Numbered from the stretch's first letter, positions 26,236 through 40,290 are shown. The stretch is 64,000 bases of DNA from Stictocephala bisonia (GCA_035578905.1 JAQJVL010002685.1:22231-86230); one strand, 5' to 3'. Numbers and translations are program-made. Notes: generated from the sequence alone by a model not told the origin.

Positions 26236-27448
26236 TATGAACATCCCATTTTAACTTATTGTCATATATAACTCCAAGATATTTATATTGGCTGACGCTA
26301 TCTACTTTGTAACAGTCACAATTATAATTCATATAATTGCCACTCGTGTGACCAATTAAGGCTATCCCCATTGGTGGTTCGTTCCCTTCCCTTAGTGCAA
26401 TTGGTAAACATTTGGTTTTGGAGATATTCATTGTTAACTTATTTTGGTCAAACCAAGTTTTTGTTAGACTCAAATCTTGAGTAGCACCGTTATAGATCAT
26501 CATGATTTTTTCTATCAGAAAAGCAGTATCATTTGCAAAGAAAAATAGTTTGGATCTGATATTAATTTTAGATAAATTATTAATATAAATAAGAAACAGA
26601 ACTGGTCCTAGGGTACTTCCCTGGACAGCTCCGAAATCTATTGGTCTCGCTTCGCTCAAAAGAACGCCAAGTGCCACAACTTGAAGCCGATCACTTAAGT
26701 AGCTCTTACACCATTTGAGAGTGAAACCTCTAAATCTGATAAGTTCTAACTTTTTAAAAAGAATATTTCTATCTAAAGAATCAAATGCCTTGGCAAGATC
26801 AATAAAGCATATAAGTAGTTTGTTGTTGCGGTTGACTGAATTCATAATATGTTCATTAATTAAATAAAATGTATCAGAAGAGTTTATTGCATTCCTAAAG
26901 CCAAATTGATTGTCACACAATAGCTTATTGTCTTCGTGATAATTTTGGGTTTAGATCTTATCAACTGCTTCAATAATTTTAGATTTAACACTCAATAAAC
27001 ATATAGGACGATAATTATTAAGATCTGTCTTATCATTATTCTTGTATAAAGGAATTACTTTTGCTATTTTAAATACCTTAGGAAAAAGTCCCAAGGTTAT
27101 ACTTTGATTTATAATATACGTTGAAGGATTAACTAAAATTTCTTTATTATATTTTACTGCTCTTGTGGGAATATTATCGTAACCGGGAGCAGAGCCACCT
27201 CTGAGGGACCTAACACACTGCGTCACCGAACTTAATGAAAACTCGCATTCAGCTTGAAAACCTGAAGAATCTACTATAGGAGGACTTGTAGGAGAAATTG
27301 TATCGGCCAGATTATTTCCAATTTGAGAAAAATATTCATTGAATAAATTTTCAATTTCTAACGGACCACCCTCCATGATGTTATTGAATTTTAATTTATT
27401 TTTTGCTTTCCCTAAACCTGAAATTTCTCGAATGGTTTTCCAGAACAA
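25892..27448 (-). pseudogene. LINE-B reverse transcriptase, two frames, mutated active site
   Basis: The N-terminal block (27448-26951) contains SAPGYDNIPTRAVK, VFKIAKVIPLYKN and NNYRPICLLSV, conserved RT fingers motifs. A stop/frameshift near 26945 separates it from the palm block, which has FIDLAKAFDSLDR (motif A with its Asp), AVQGSTLGPVLFLIYINNL (motif B region) and FFANDTAFL in place of the expected F/YADD. Later blocks SKTKCL and KYLGVIYDNKLKW match motifs D and E. Replacing the first catalytic Asp of motif C by Asn would abolish polymerisation. The final frame after about 26000 has drifted. Confidence 0.85.
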
Positions 27449-27635
27449 CTTTGGATTGCTTATCGAATTAGCAAATTGGGTTTTATAGTAATTGGTTTAT
27501 CTGATTTGATTTGGTGGTTAATATTTGCTCTTAGATCAAGATATTATATTCTATATTCATGATTAAATTGATTTGTTTAACCAATTTACTAATTTTATCT
27601 CTTTGCCTATTGATTTTTATTATGTCCAATGTAAT

Positions 27636-28130
27636 CTAGTGTTTCAGTTTTTTCAGTCTGGTTGCATTTAATTTAGGTTTGGTAGCTTTTTCTATTGCTA
27701 ATTTAATCTTTTTAGAAAACAATTCACAAGCTGTGTCAATATCACGGCACCCCGTGATGTCACCCCACACTTCCTCCCCCAAATTCCTACTCAAGAGAGC
27801 CCAATCTAAATAAGTTTTTGTTTTGATGGTTTGTTGCATATTTTTTCCAATTTCTTTGGAATAATTAATGTTCAGTCCAATCATATAATGATCAGTAATA
27901 TCGGTTTCAAGAGTAAAGGTAGCAATCACACTGTCATCTACGTGACTAGTAAAAATATGGTCAATACCTGTACTTGATTCTTATCACACGAATAGGTTTA
28001 TCAATACATCAGGTCAGTCCCGCCCCCGAGAGACAGTCAAGGTACTTTTCTCTATTATAATCCACGTTTCCTGACAAAATATCAATATTAATATCCCCAA
28101 TAAAAATATATGTACAATTTCTTTTGTAAC
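27636..28130 (-). pseudogene. LINE-B endonuclease, C-terminal part
   Basis: GDINIDILSG near 28100 is the GDFN-type motif of APE endonucleases, and TDITDHYMIGLNI near 27900 is the SDH-type motif with the catalytic His. A frameshift lies between about 28020 and 27930. The following segment, to 27636, is the usual Lys-rich linker toward the RT. The part upstream of GDIN is missing. Confidence 0.75.
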
Positions 28131-28140
28131 TATAGTAATG

Positions 28141-31100
28141 TAAGTTTACTTCAAGTTATACCATTTTAAAGTTGTTTGAACAATACAGCAGTGCAAACAT
28201 GAGATTAAAAAGATGACAGAGTCAGTAAATACAGTTACTCAAAGAATTTGATTTCATATTGCTAATTCTTCTTAGTTATACGGCTATTAATTTATCTCTG
28301 TTGTTGATTGTTAACAATCGTAACGAAAAACTGCTTCATAAAATAACTATGTTATTTAACAAAACTTTTTAAAAAGTATTTAAACTCATTTGACGTGAGG
28401 AATACCCTAAGTAGTATAAGATAATTATTATAAAGGTTTGTTACTTTTTTTGTAAAAATTAATTAATTTCTCATATTCTTTCAGTTACGTTATAGCTATA
28501 CGCAGCAATAGATAATAACTATCTCATCCTTTTTCTTAGCTATTTTATTAGTTATATGACATAAAATTTTTGAGAGACTATATTTTATAACTGGGCCATC
28601 CTTTTGATCTCAGGTTTGCACTTTTGTGTTGTACAAACAAAGAACTTTATAATGAGTTCTAACTCGAAGTCACTTACAATTATAATTTTTAAAACTTTCC
28701 TCATGGGCTCTGGCTTTGGGAAAAACAAAAAATATATGTCTAAATGTTGATGATATAGGGACATGTACATAACTACAAATGTTCGTTAAATTTCTTTCGA
28801 TAGTTTTTAAATTAGTAAATATAGTCCATACTTTTATCCAAATCTGTATATTTTAGAGGTTTTTCATACTGATGCAGCTATAAAGTTAAATTTAATTCAT
28901 TGTTCAGTAATTTCAAATTTTGTTACTGGAAAAAAGATGTTTACAAACAATATTTTATTCAAATTTAAACTATTTTTATAACCTCTTTACAGTGGGGGAT
29001 GATGTTGCATACATTATATGTGAAGCCTTGTCGAGTAATAAAATTTAAAATTTCTGTTCGATAAATTTATTCTGGAAAATGTAAAAATATAAATAATCTC
29101 TTCACGCAGAAACATGTTCGTTAAAGTACGTATTTTATTCTAAATATATTAATAAATATTATGTATTATCTTCACGAACATTATTTTTATAATAGAGTCT
29201 TTTGTTAAATCAATGAATGGCCTTCACAAATTATAAAAAAAATTATCAAATCTCATTGTTCGTCATAAATTATGCAAAGCACTGGATATTGGTGTTTTTA
29301 TAATTTCCGGATCTGAGGTCCCAATAGACAGTTAGGTGTTTATATTTCAAACTGTTAATCCCACCTATTGTTTGTTCATGCTATCCATAACCCTATTTCC
29401 ATTTCCATGTGGAATACAGGAAATACAAACATAATACATTACGTGATATTTAAACACAAATCTATTGTACTGCTTGTATTGCAAAAATGTTAACAGTTAT
29501 TTTAAATTTATAAAACAATGTTTTTTTATAATGTTGGAATGCAGTAATATCTCTCCAGATAACGTTATAGAAAAACTAGATCAATTATAATTGTTTATTT
29601 TTAAAAACGTGTGAGAACGTATTTATTAATTTAACTTTGTTGTAAGGAATTTAAACGACACATGTTAAATAAACTGTCTTTATGTAATCTGGTTTAGTTT
29701 TATCATTATTTATTTTTTATAGTAAATTATTTCAGTTGTTAGATATTTTAATAAAAGCAGTTCATTATTCTTTTAACATGGAGTAATACTGTATGGTACA
29801 AATCATAAAATTGTGTATGTGTAGTTATTTCATCAAATAATCAAATTGTACTCAATATTTCAACGTGGATTTCTATTGTACTGTATATTATTTAATAGCA
29901 AATTAAAAAGTATACTCTATAGTAAAAATATTAATAAAGCCGGAAAAATTACAGAACGTTATCAAAAATTAATGTACAAATGTTAAATTTACATTGCTTG
30001 GATATTCTGTGTAAATGTAGTGCATAGTTATTAGATGTGTATATGATATAGAAAAGGGTGTAAGATGCTAAATAACTGTGTTTAATGTGTGTGCGTGGTT
30101 ACCTATAAATATGTATGTAGGGCTGTGTTCAGTTCACCTAGGGAGGCTATTGATAAAGAAGTGTTGTAGGTTGACAAGAATGAAACTTGTACGTTCAGTA
30201 TGGTTATAAAAATAAATAGGTTATGAAATAATGCCTGATTAGTTAGTTGCATTAGTTAATACATGTTTGTTATAAAAAGTCATAAACAAACAATTTAGTG
30301 GAAATATAACGGACAAGTAAATTGACTAACGTAATTCACGATCAAAACTAAAAATAGGTAAGGATAGAAAGTATTTTAACAGTAAACATTTCTTTTTTCC
30401 AAATATTGTCTGTTAGATGAGTGCAGCAGCTTCTCCCACTGATTTAGAATAGAATTGGATTTGACATATCGACAATCGAATATCCATTCAATAAATCCAC
30501 GAACTATTTAAATTTATTATATACTATTCACATTCTACTAAGTCAAGGCTAGTGGTTTTTACCACAGGGCCCCGACATTATCGCAAGATAATGGCGTCAA
30601 TCAACATCGATCGTGGCTGTTCCTTGGATGAGTGACCACTGAGTCCACTCTATCCACTTGCCTGGCCACTACTTTAGGCTGAAAAATACTAAAGACTCAC
30701 TCTGCCATTGACATTTAATGACTGGATTGGCTAAAGGGTGTCTTTTTATAAAATTCCCTTACAATCCTGAAAGTTTCAGTAATGTAGACTAGAATAGTCC
30801 CGATCGTCTGAGAAGTTCTAACCACACCTTGGAGGCCATACTTGAAAACTGTCATTTCGAATTTTCTGAGGGCTTCCCCATTGTCTGTCAACCATAAATT
30901 ATCTATTTCTAATCATTAAAAGAGTAGAAATTAATTCACCTCGGTGCCTTTTTGTCGGTCTCAAGTTTATATATTACAGAGGTCTTCTAAGATATTTACC
31001 AGGTAAAACAAGACAGGCTTTAAATTTTAAGTCAAGAAAAAAGTAAAGATTATTTTAAATTCATATGTGTATATTGTCATTTCTAAAGAAAATAAACTAA

Positions 31101-31170
31101 TAACATCGAAACTAATAAACTTGTAAATGTAGGTTGCCATGTCATAAAACATAAAAACCTCTACCCATAT
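28141..31170. other. Gene-free AT-rich stretch
   Basis: No coding signal. A GC-richer block at about 30540-30690 stands out but is not recognised. Confidence 0.6.
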
Positions 31171-31174
31171 AGAA

Positions 31175-32160
31175 TAGAATAGGACTTTATTTCTTGATGC
31201 ATAATAACAATATCGTTACACATATATTTTACATTTAAATAAATAAATACAAAAAATACAGAAGCATAATCCTATAACAGTTCATAAATAAATAAAAGTA
31301 ATTCATACATAAATGAAGTTAATCCTCCCAGACAAAGACTGATTGGAGGAACTCATACTTAAATTACACGCAACTATAACAGTAGTTGACAGACGCAATA
31401 AACACACAAAAAAGTACACAGAAAAGGTGTTGCATTTAATAACAAATTATTATATATAAGATTATGCCGAGATAAGAAAGTTACAAAAACAAAAATATTT
31501 AGTGGTAAGAAAATATAATATAAATCTATTATCACCACATACCTCTTCCATTAAAATATTCTTAATATTAACATTTATACTCATAACTAAATTAAATATA
31601 ATAATAATTCAACGAGGACTGTATCAATTAATGTAATCATAACTATTTTCAAACTATTATATTAAAAACCATTGTTTCAATATATTGTATAGTAAATAAC
31701 CACTTATGCAACTTTTGGCCAAAGTGAGATTTAGTAGTTAAATTTTTAATATTTGCGGTAATTTATTTAACATTTTAGGTGCAAGAAAACTTTAAGTTTA
31801 TCTATAAAATATATTTGATGGTTTAGGTATTTTATAGTCTTGATTTAATCTGAACTTAGTTTTATAGATGTTAATTTGTTTTGAGTTCTTGCTCCTGCTA
31901 AAATATATTTTAAGTACCTTATATAATATAGATTTAAAGATAAATTTTTTTAACAAAAAAGAGAATATGCAGAATCAGTTTTAATACTTCTTGATATTAT
32001 TCTGACTAATATATTTTGTATAGTAATTACTTGCTTAATATTTGTAATATAAGTGTCACCCCAATATATATTACCATAGCTAACTTTACTATGAACAAGA
32101 GAAAAATATAAAGTTCTTAAGATCATACCATAATATGAATTACGCAGAAAACACGAGAAA
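31175..32160 (-). mobile_element. LINE-C fragment: RT C-terminal region plus 3' end
   Basis: On the minus strand, 32130-31950 reads LRTLYFSLVHSKVSYGNIYWGD followed by an IQNILVRIISRS-type block, the thumb region found just before the end of CR1/Jockey ORF2 proteins. Further decayed coding sequence follows to about 31750, then an AT-rich 3' region ending near 31175. Everything upstream of the thumb is missing. Confidence 0.65.
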
Positions 32161-32750
32161 AAGCTCTCAAAAGACCCAGGTAATCTCTAAGTTCATTAAT
32201 AAATGTTTCATTTGTAGATGTCTGCAACTTAAAAAATGTAACTAAATGAAATATTTGCTAGGTACATTTGGATTTAAGCTCTAATATATCTGCTGATAAA
32301 GCGAATCGGTGATGAATCTACTTCTGTCCTACTAGTGTGTACAAAAACAACAACACAAACAGATCGTTTTCTTTCATAATTTTTTATTAAAAGTTCATAC
32401 TTATGAATTTTTTACAAATTAACTTCAGATTCTTTGATCTAAATTTCAGAAAAAACAAAAAAATTAGGGTAAATATTTCAATGCACTTAGTTCAACAAGA
32501 AAACCGTCAACATTTTTACGTGTACTTCTAATATTCAAGTGAACAACGACAAAACCAGACTGCTGACTTAAAACATAAATATTGGTACTTAGATTGGAAC
32601 AGTTTGGTTATGTAAAAAAAATGTTTACATAGTTATAAATTAAATAAAACATTATTCACACATTCAGGAGGTCAGCCTGGCACCTTACCTCAGTCACTGG
32701 TCCATTGTCTTCCTTCCTTATGAAAATCTTTCCTTTTTTACCAATACTTA
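32161..32750. other. No gene seen
   Basis: AT-rich sequence without recognisable features. Confidence 0.55.
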
Positions 32751-32754
32751 CTTA

Positions 32755-33108
32755 CAGCCACTGGTGGCGCAGAGCTGTAACCCAGCTACTTGGGGACAAG
32801 GTGTTTGGGAGATTATAGGCGATAGGTTGGATGCTGGGTCTTCTTAATACCGACATGGTGTCCGCTCAATGGTTGCTATCGGCGTGGACACTACTAGAGA
32901 AGTCTGGGGTGTCCATGTTGGGTGGTAATCATTGTACGGATGTTGTGTGGGGGAGATAACTGAGTATCAGGCTTGTCAATTAGCTGAAAATCAGACCAGC
33001 GCTACGTGGTTCGGATTCTACGTAAAGCTGTAGGTCCCTTAGTTGCCCTGGCTATTGGGCTATTAATAAATTTCCCTTTCTGAGGAACAGTTGAACTCAG
33101 TTAGTAAC
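32755..33108 (+). repeat. SINE-like dispersed repeat, copy 3, most complete
   Basis: About 350 bp with all blocks in order: GTAACCCAGCTACTTGGGG, AGATTATAGGCGATAGGTT, GACACTACTAGAGAAG, TCCATGTTGGGTGG, GAGTATCAGGCTTGTC, GAAAATCAGACCAGCGC, GTGGTTCGGATTCTACG, GCCCTGGCTATTGG and AATAAATTTCCC. It is the best reference copy of the family. A possible pol III B box is GGTTCGGATTC; no clear A box was placed. Confidence 0.82.
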
Positions 33109-36100
33109 CAGACTACACTCATCCACACTCATCCTACACTCATATAATCATTTATATTCGCCTTAAAATACCAACAACGTTGTGTCGGAGTCTCATATGT
33201 AAGAATGTAAGAAGAGAGAATGTAAGCCTTGCCCCCTCTCAGGTCTCGTGCTGCAGATAGTAAATTCCTCCTAATACAGTAGTTGTTAGTGAGTCATTAA
33301 TAAACACAGGATTATCAGTTGGACGTCCCAAATGTCAAGGAGAAAAGTCTCTTTCTGCTCCGTATGATATCAGTTATTGTTTTCATTTACTTAAAATGTT
33401 TCACTGTACGTAGTATATTAATATGTGTACCTTTTTTATCAGGAAACATTTCCAATCTATATAAATAAAAAGCGTTTTTATTAATATAACGATTTATATT
33501 AAAATCAATTATATTTTTAAAATTTTAATACTATTAAAATAGAATATTCGTAATCGGATAGTCTATTGTAAATAAATAATCGATATTCGGTTCTAAATCG
33601 TCGCAGCGGATCTTGTTGCAACCCTCTCACCCCACCCCACCCAATAGCTCAAAAGAAATGTTATACGGATAACCTTTATAAGAAGTGTACTATCGACTGA
33701 TTTGCCTCGTGTGTTTACTTACTCTTTACTTCTAAGGAACTTTGAACAACCCTGGTGCACGTGTGACATACGTGCCTTTGTACCTCCTCTGTTGTTTGTT
33801 GAATCACCAAAAACCTTTTAACACCCTACTTCCGCAAACAATTCACACGTTTGACCGGTGTTTCTCCATTACATAAAAATGTGATTGTTGGTTGGCAATA
33901 TGTATTGATCTCTTTTATCTACCATGCTGATAGATCTACCGTATATCTCCTTAAGCAGCCATATACGACCTAAATTTCAGGTCAATTTAAAATTTTGTTT
34001 ACAAATTTAAAATTGTAGTTAAATATGTATTTGGAAAATAACAATATAAAGGTACTAGATACACAAAAAAACAAAATGTATTAACATAAATCACTTACAT
34101 TTTGTACAGTAAGATAACAACAGTTTGGTTTATCTAGTATTAAAGTGATTTAGAGTCAATGGAACTTTTGGATAGTAACTCAATCAATTAAACGATATTG
34201 GATAAGTTTGGAAAGCTCTCTTCATTTGTCACGTTCTAGACTTTCAGTTGTTCATCCTCCATGGTATTAAATATGTGATAAGTCTTGTTTCTTGGGTTCA
34301 CTGACTTACTATGAATGATTTTCCCAAATGTTCCACAATGATTTTTTTAATATAAGAGAAGCCTAGCATTCCGATCTTCATCATAGTTTCCATCTTCCGT
34401 CTTCATTTATATATCTTATCAACCTAATAAGCTACATTTTCTACAGATTGCAGTGTTGTATTAAGCAAACGACATAATTAATGAAATTGAAATCTAAGTA
34501 CTACATACTTTTTTTACGTTCTCCCTTAAGCGTTAGCATAGAGAAAGTAATTTGATCGTCAAAAAAAGATATTTTTACAAGTTGGTCTAAAAATCCATTT
34601 TAAGGTACCTTGAAACAAAAAAAAGGGTTTTTTAAAGATTTTTGTGTCTGTCTTTGTGTATATGCAGTTCGCTGGAGACCAAACAGATAGATATATTTTT
34701 ATGAAATTTGGTATGTAGGTGTATTTAGCCACATTATCTTCAGAAAAGTTTATTACTTTTTAGAAATTGTTTGTTTAATTTTTATCGGCAAAAACATACA
34801 GAAATTTAATTTTCTCGTTACCGGCTCTAACGATTTTGATTACATTTTTAGGAAAGATATGAATTACATTAAAATATATTTAAGTAAAACTCGCGTGTCA
34901 CTAACGTGACGAGCTTTTGAGTTATGGCAAAAAACATATTTGGGAATCAAACTGGTAATTTTCAAACTTTCTATTTATTTTAGTGTTTAATATGGGGGAA
35001 GGTTTGTGATAATTCTTTGGAACCATTTATTTTCTTACATCTCTCAAAACATATATAATCCTAGACAATTATTTTTAATTAATTAATTGGTCACTAAAAG
35101 AACCTCAATGGGCCGGCAATATATTATGTGTAATATCCGTTTTATTAGGATTTGTTTAATACTTTCAAATATTACCGTGTATCATTAAAAAAATTTAATC
35201 CACAGTGTTTTGTAAAATTTAATTCATTTCATAGAAATATTTTGAAGTTATACTTCTTTGCGCCCGTTAGACACTTTGGGATGGGATGTTGGTCGAGAAA
35301 CCGCGTCACGCTGAAAAGTAAGAACAAATTTTTAAGAACTATCGATTAATCGATTGTTAATCGAAGAAATTTAATCGAAGAAATTACTGATAATGATAAT
35401 ATAGGTGTATAATATAATAATGAAGTCACGTATAATATATTGAAGATAAATATATTGAATTATATTGAAAAATGTCTTATATTTCATTTATATATCCTGT
35501 CTGTTTGTGTGCGTGAGTGGGTGTATGAGAATGGCCAAAGAAGTATAACTTCCACCGTGTGGTCCGACGCACACCCAATTTTTTTTTTAACTGTCTGCCT
35601 CTAGGGATTAGTGCTGCAAGCGTTACGGTTGTTAGAGTACTATGGAAAATTACAAAGAAAGAGATGCAGATAATTGTTGGTACTTTATGGAAAATTTGTA
35701 CAGATTAGCTTTTACTAGAAAAGTCATTTTGAGTAAATCCTTTTAAGTTTTCAGCGAAAAGTATTCTTTTCTAAAAATTTAGTACTCTTTACCAATATAC
35801 GTGTAGGGTGGACGGGTGGGCCAATACCACGTCCATCTCACCCTATGTGCTTGCAAGGATTTAGCATGCTTGTCTAAACAAGGTAACGCCTCCGTGAGAC
35901 GCTCGAGAATGCGTTTATTTTATAGAACTATCATTAAAAACAACAAGCCTAAGATGTGCATAAAAGACAACAATTACTACACAAGACATTCAAATAAGGC
36001 AACTTTTTACATTAATTTTTCCTTAAGTGGAAATATTTTTTTGCGAAAAAAATTGTATTTTGTGCTGGAAAGATGGGATTTTTAATTATATTGTTTTTTT

Positions 36101-36222
36101 AAATATGGTGAATTTGTAATTATTCTGTAACTATTGTAATGTAAGAAATGTTACAATACACTTCAAAGGCAAAGCTCAAAATGAGATGTTATATTTCATT
36201 TCAATACGTTTATTAGATTTAA
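33109..36222. other. Gene-free stretch; one minisatellite unit
   Basis: Mostly AT-rich without coding signal. At about 35797-35845 is a single unit of the GGGTGGG-family minisatellite (ATACGTGTAGGGTGGACGGG, then CCAATACCAC). Confidence 0.6.
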
Positions 36223-36243
36223 TTTTTTTTTTTTTTTTTTTTT
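36223..36243. repeat. T homopolymer, 21 nt
   Basis: A run of 21 T. It lies on the 3' side of the minus-strand LINE-D fragment and could be its poly(A) tail, though about 300 bp separate them. Confidence 0.7.
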
Positions 36244-36539
36244 ACAGTCAATTCTTTACAGAAAATTGTAGATTTAAAGTGACACTATTATTTTTGTCAA
36301 AGAAAATCAGAAGAACTAATCGATAACTAAACCTTCGTAATAAACACTAAATAAACTATGACTGTTTATTGCCAGCACTACTCATCAAATAGTACAACTC
36401 GTATTACTAATTTAAATAAAAGTGGATGTGTTCAACCCAAAGCATGACAATTTGTTCCAAAGACTGCTTTATATGTCAGGGTGGTGTCAGCATTTTATTC
36501 AGCAGGCGATTTCCTTTCTTTCACGCTGTCATTTTCAGC

Positions 36540-37245
36540 CTTTCTCTTGTGTCATCTGATTTTTCTTTTTCTTTTTTTTACGATTGGGAGGGCCAGGCTT
36601 CAATAGCTGGTAACGGCCCCTAAGCCAAAAGGGGCCGTTTACAGGATGTGCGCCCTTTTTTACAGGACTGCAAACCTCATCCGATCTAAGATTCTTAGAG
36701 AACCCTGAGATTGCCTTGGTGAGGTTTTCTTGTGCTTCGCCTTGGTCACGTTCTAAAACGCCATCCAAGGTGAGAGCCCGCTTCTTAGCTAGGGCGGGCA
36801 GTGGAAGAGGATGTGCCGTCCAGACTCTTCCTCCTCCCGACATTTCCTATACAAGAGAATGGAGGTTGGAAACCCCATCTGGTTCATGTGTGTCCGAAAC
36901 GTCCAGTGTCCAGTTATAAAACCAACCACCCTTCAGAGTTCTGATCTTGCAAGAAAAAGAGCTTCAACCGTGTTGGAGTACGACGGCCCCAACACGACCT
37001 CCTTTGCTTGCCTGTTACCTGGCGTTGCCTCCCAGGTCTCTTGGTGTTTGCCAGCGACCCATATAAAGGCAACCCCGCATGCCGACCCTGGGCCAGCGAG
37101 ACGTACCTCAGTGCCTCTCTTGGCACAGTGGTATGCCCTCTCGTTTCCCAGTACCCTGGTGTGACCTGACAACCATGACAGGATTATCCTATTGGAACGC
37201 ACCAGTGTTTTAAGAACCCCGTGACAGTACCAAACTAGACTCAAT
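36540..37245 (-). mobile_element. LINE-D fragment: RNase H and C-terminal zinc knuckle
   Basis: This block is distinctly GC-richer than its flanks. On the minus strand, 37180-37110 reads SWLSGHTRVLGNERAYHCAK, matching the W-x-GHSGIxGNExAD block of RNase H domains at the end of I/R1/Jockey-type LINE polyproteins. A Cys/His knuckle with HILFHCPALA follows near 36790-36840. The expected Asp after GNExA is Tyr and the frame shifts at least once, so this is a dead, 5'-truncated copy from a clade different from LINE-A and LINE-B, which show no RNase H. Confidence 0.7.
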
Positions 37246-38750
37246 GTACATTGTTATCTGATTGAATCTTGGTTTGGTTTTAAATACTAAGAATATTTCA
37301 GAAGGAATCACAATTCAAAATGTTTAAAGGCCTAGGACATATTAATGAAGTGTTACACATTCATGAAATATTCATGGTGTAGATGATCTTAAATATTTGT
37401 AATAAATGACGTGAGTTAAACAAAAGTGCCAGAAATAAAAAGGATCAATATTGATTGGGAAACTTTCTGACTCAGATGATCTTAGTTATAAACTAAGTTA
37501 AGAATGCTTTGTTTTTTATCGTGTTAAATAATCTCGTCTCCATATGCAGGACTATGATTTTTCCAATATATTCTATAATATACTGTAATATAAAACCTTA
37601 TGATCAGCTCTCTACTCAAAATTATAGTTATTTGCAATAAGTTAGTTCCCGTATCCAAAGAACTTCTTATTTCGTGAAAAGCTGCAAATAATCTTTTTTC
37701 GTAAAATGTGTTAATAAACTAATTTTATGAAAAAAATTTATTTTTATTTATAGGTTTTTTTATATTCTGTCCCTGATTTCATGTGCCTTTTTTTGCCCCC
37801 CTTCCCCCCATATCAAGTCCTCCCTCACACCTTGACTTCCACCTTGGTGGGAAAAGTGGTATATACCAAGGAACTATATCTCCCTTGATTTATTTCAAAT
37901 ATATTATAATGTATTATTATAACCAATTGGAAATGTGTTTATTACCTTTCTCTTTAATCGTTTAACGGTTTGCTGTGTTACTTGTATTATATTTATTGAG
38001 CGTGACTTTTAACTGCTGCTATTCAATTAGCATACACTTAACCACGTCGTCTGCACCTGACACTAACCCTGTGGTAAAGTGCCCCTTTACACTTTAACAG
38101 CAAGCAGTGATTTTAATTTATGTAAAATATTCGGTCTCCTTGTTGAGTATAATTTAAATGTGTGGAATATTTTCATCGTTTTTGATTTTATGATTTATCT
38201 AAACGTATATATATATCCTAGAGGAATAAGTTAACTATTTACAGTATATTTTAAATAGATCTAATGAATTTAGATATTTCTTTTATAATTTACCCATTAG
38301 AGCCTTGTAACTGATATGAAATACTATGAAAGTCAACTACCAATGTCTTCAGTTTAAAAAAATTGCTTTAGATTGCAAATCATATTCGTTAATTCAGGGA
38401 CAAGAATTCTTCTGAGCATCCAACTTACTTGTTTGACACTTATTATTATTAAGCTGTATGTTCAGAAGAATTCTCTTTCCTAAATATATGAATGTGACTC
38501 TGGAGTTTAAATCAATTTGATTTTTTAACTGGAGACGAATCAGATAATTAGCAGAACTAAATAGTAGATATTTATTCTCTCTACAAGATAATATGTAGCT
38601 GTATCAGAATATTTCTTTTGATAATTTTTTCAATTTACATTTTATAAGACGTTAATTACATGTTATTATACTTTACAAAAATATAAATTCCTGGAATATC
38701 ATCAGCTGTCGTACTACCATAAATGTGAGATAACAGGGTGTCACTACCTG
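37246..38750. other. No gene seen
   Basis: AT-rich sequence. The 60-codon frame at 37783 contains a run of Pro/Ser codons but no recognisable motif. Confidence 0.55.
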
Positions 38751-38756
38751 TCGTAA

Positions 38757-38908
38757 TATTACACCAGTCTGACAATCTATGTCATGGGTTCACTACTCAA
38801 CTTGCCGTAATCTCATTTGTATTCAGGACCTATGTATTCTGGTGGAATACACTAATAAACCCAGTCCTGCCAACGTTATAGTCTCAATACAAGTCCCAAG
38901 ACATACCT
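38757..38908 (+). repeat. Dispersed repeat, inverted partner of 44.6-44.78 kb
   Basis: TCTGACAATCTATGTCATG, GGTTCA, ATTCAGG, TGGAATACACT and AATAAACCCAGTCCTGCC occur here and, reverse-complemented and in reverse order, at 44605-44775. The two copies lie about 5.8 kb apart in opposite orientation. Confidence 0.8.
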
Positions 38909-39184
38909 CATCAGACGTTGAAGCTTATATTTTCACTGGACATTACTCCGAAATGGCGTATGTAAACCGTATTATAACGAAATTAAGAAATAATGTTAAA
39001 TTAAACAACGACACTTGTAATTGTAAAAAAAATTTTATTGGTAAAACGTATGTTATTTAAAAATGTAAACTAATTAAAACCTAATGGAAAAGAAAACTTT
39101 AGAGAAATTTAACTGAATAAAAATTACACGAGATCTAATCTGTCCAGTAGACGTTGATGCTTCCCATGAACAGACTGATGAGAG

Positions 39185-39440
<256 letters not shown>

Positions 39441-40140
39441 TACATATTTTAGAGTTCCACAATATATGTTATTGTATTGTTAGTAACAATGGGTTTTGGC
39501 CCTGAATGTTAAATTCTTGTAAAATTACTTTACTCCTGAGAAGTGATAATATTGTACTTATAAACAGCACGTATTACTTTTAAAGCTGATTGTGGTGTTT
39601 TATTATTGATTTTATTTATTAATGAATTTCATACAATATCTTAATTAATGGTTTTTGATAGTGCATATAGATTGAGAATGTGTTACATAGAAGACTTTTC
39701 TTATTTTGTTCCCCTTATTTTATTTTCAAATGCTATGCAACAAGAATTTTAATATTCCAAATGCAATACAACATTAAGAATAATAATATATGTGATAACT
39801 TTATAATTATGTTAACGGAGGTTAGCACTAAGATTCTTTTTGCAGGCCTAGACAACTGTCTAAACTTATAATAATGTTTGCTGTTAAATGTCTTATTATT
39901 TTATTGTTTACTTAGCTAATGGAAGTGTTATTTGTCAATTTGGTTTAATGAAGGATTTCATTTAAACAAAACATTTTTGTATAAATACACAAGTACAGTA
40001 AATATCTTTTTCACATAAAACTATCCAGTGTTAATCAGCCTCGTACTACGTTTTTCAACATGTTTACAACTGAAACGTATAATTTTCACAGATATGTATC
40101 AAAATAGCCTTCATATTAGATTATTTTATATTGTTTAAGT
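39441..40140. other. No gene seen
   Basis: AT-rich sequence without recognisable features. Confidence 0.55.
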
Positions 40141-40149
40141 GTTTGAAAA

Positions 40150-40290
40150 CGGCCTTTAAGGGAACGGTCAAAGTAGTACAAAAGCTGGGCGATACCAAGT
40201 TGAATGGGGCCAATATCGTTTTACAATGGTGAGGCCGAGTATTTTTTTACCTGAGCGGGTTTAGGATTCAATTGTTTGCAATTTATTTCC
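40150..40290 (+). repeat. Dispersed repeat, inverted partner of 43.44-43.6 kb
   Basis: GTACAAAAGCTGGGCGATAC, AAGTTGAATGGGGCCAATAT and a GAGGCCGAG block match, in inverted orientation, the GCTCAGCTTTTGTAC and GGTCCCATTCAACTTTGTA blocks near 43530. Confidence 0.7.

Larger units (their letters stand above)
25600..28140 (-). mobile_element. Decayed 5'-truncated LINE-B, CR1/Jockey-like
   Basis: On the minus strand the order is the C-terminal half of an APE endonuclease (about 28130-27636), a linker, the RT N-terminal region (27448-26951) and RT palm and thumb (26920-25890), then an AT-rich 3' region. The 5' end is lost near 28140. A 27-nt T run at 26205-26231 sits inside the coding region and reads as poly-Lys on the minus strand. 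Confidence 0.88.

Noticed and set aside
32770..32800. Alu-like CTGTAACCCAGCTACTTGGG string, suggesting primate DNA
   Set aside because: Only about 20 bases resemble Alu; the rest of the 350-bp unit does not, and several diverged local copies exist.
36811..37164. Plus-strand ORFs of 67-117 codons at 36.7-37.2 kb
   Set aside because: Shadows of the minus-strand RNase H LINE fragment in GC-richer sequence.
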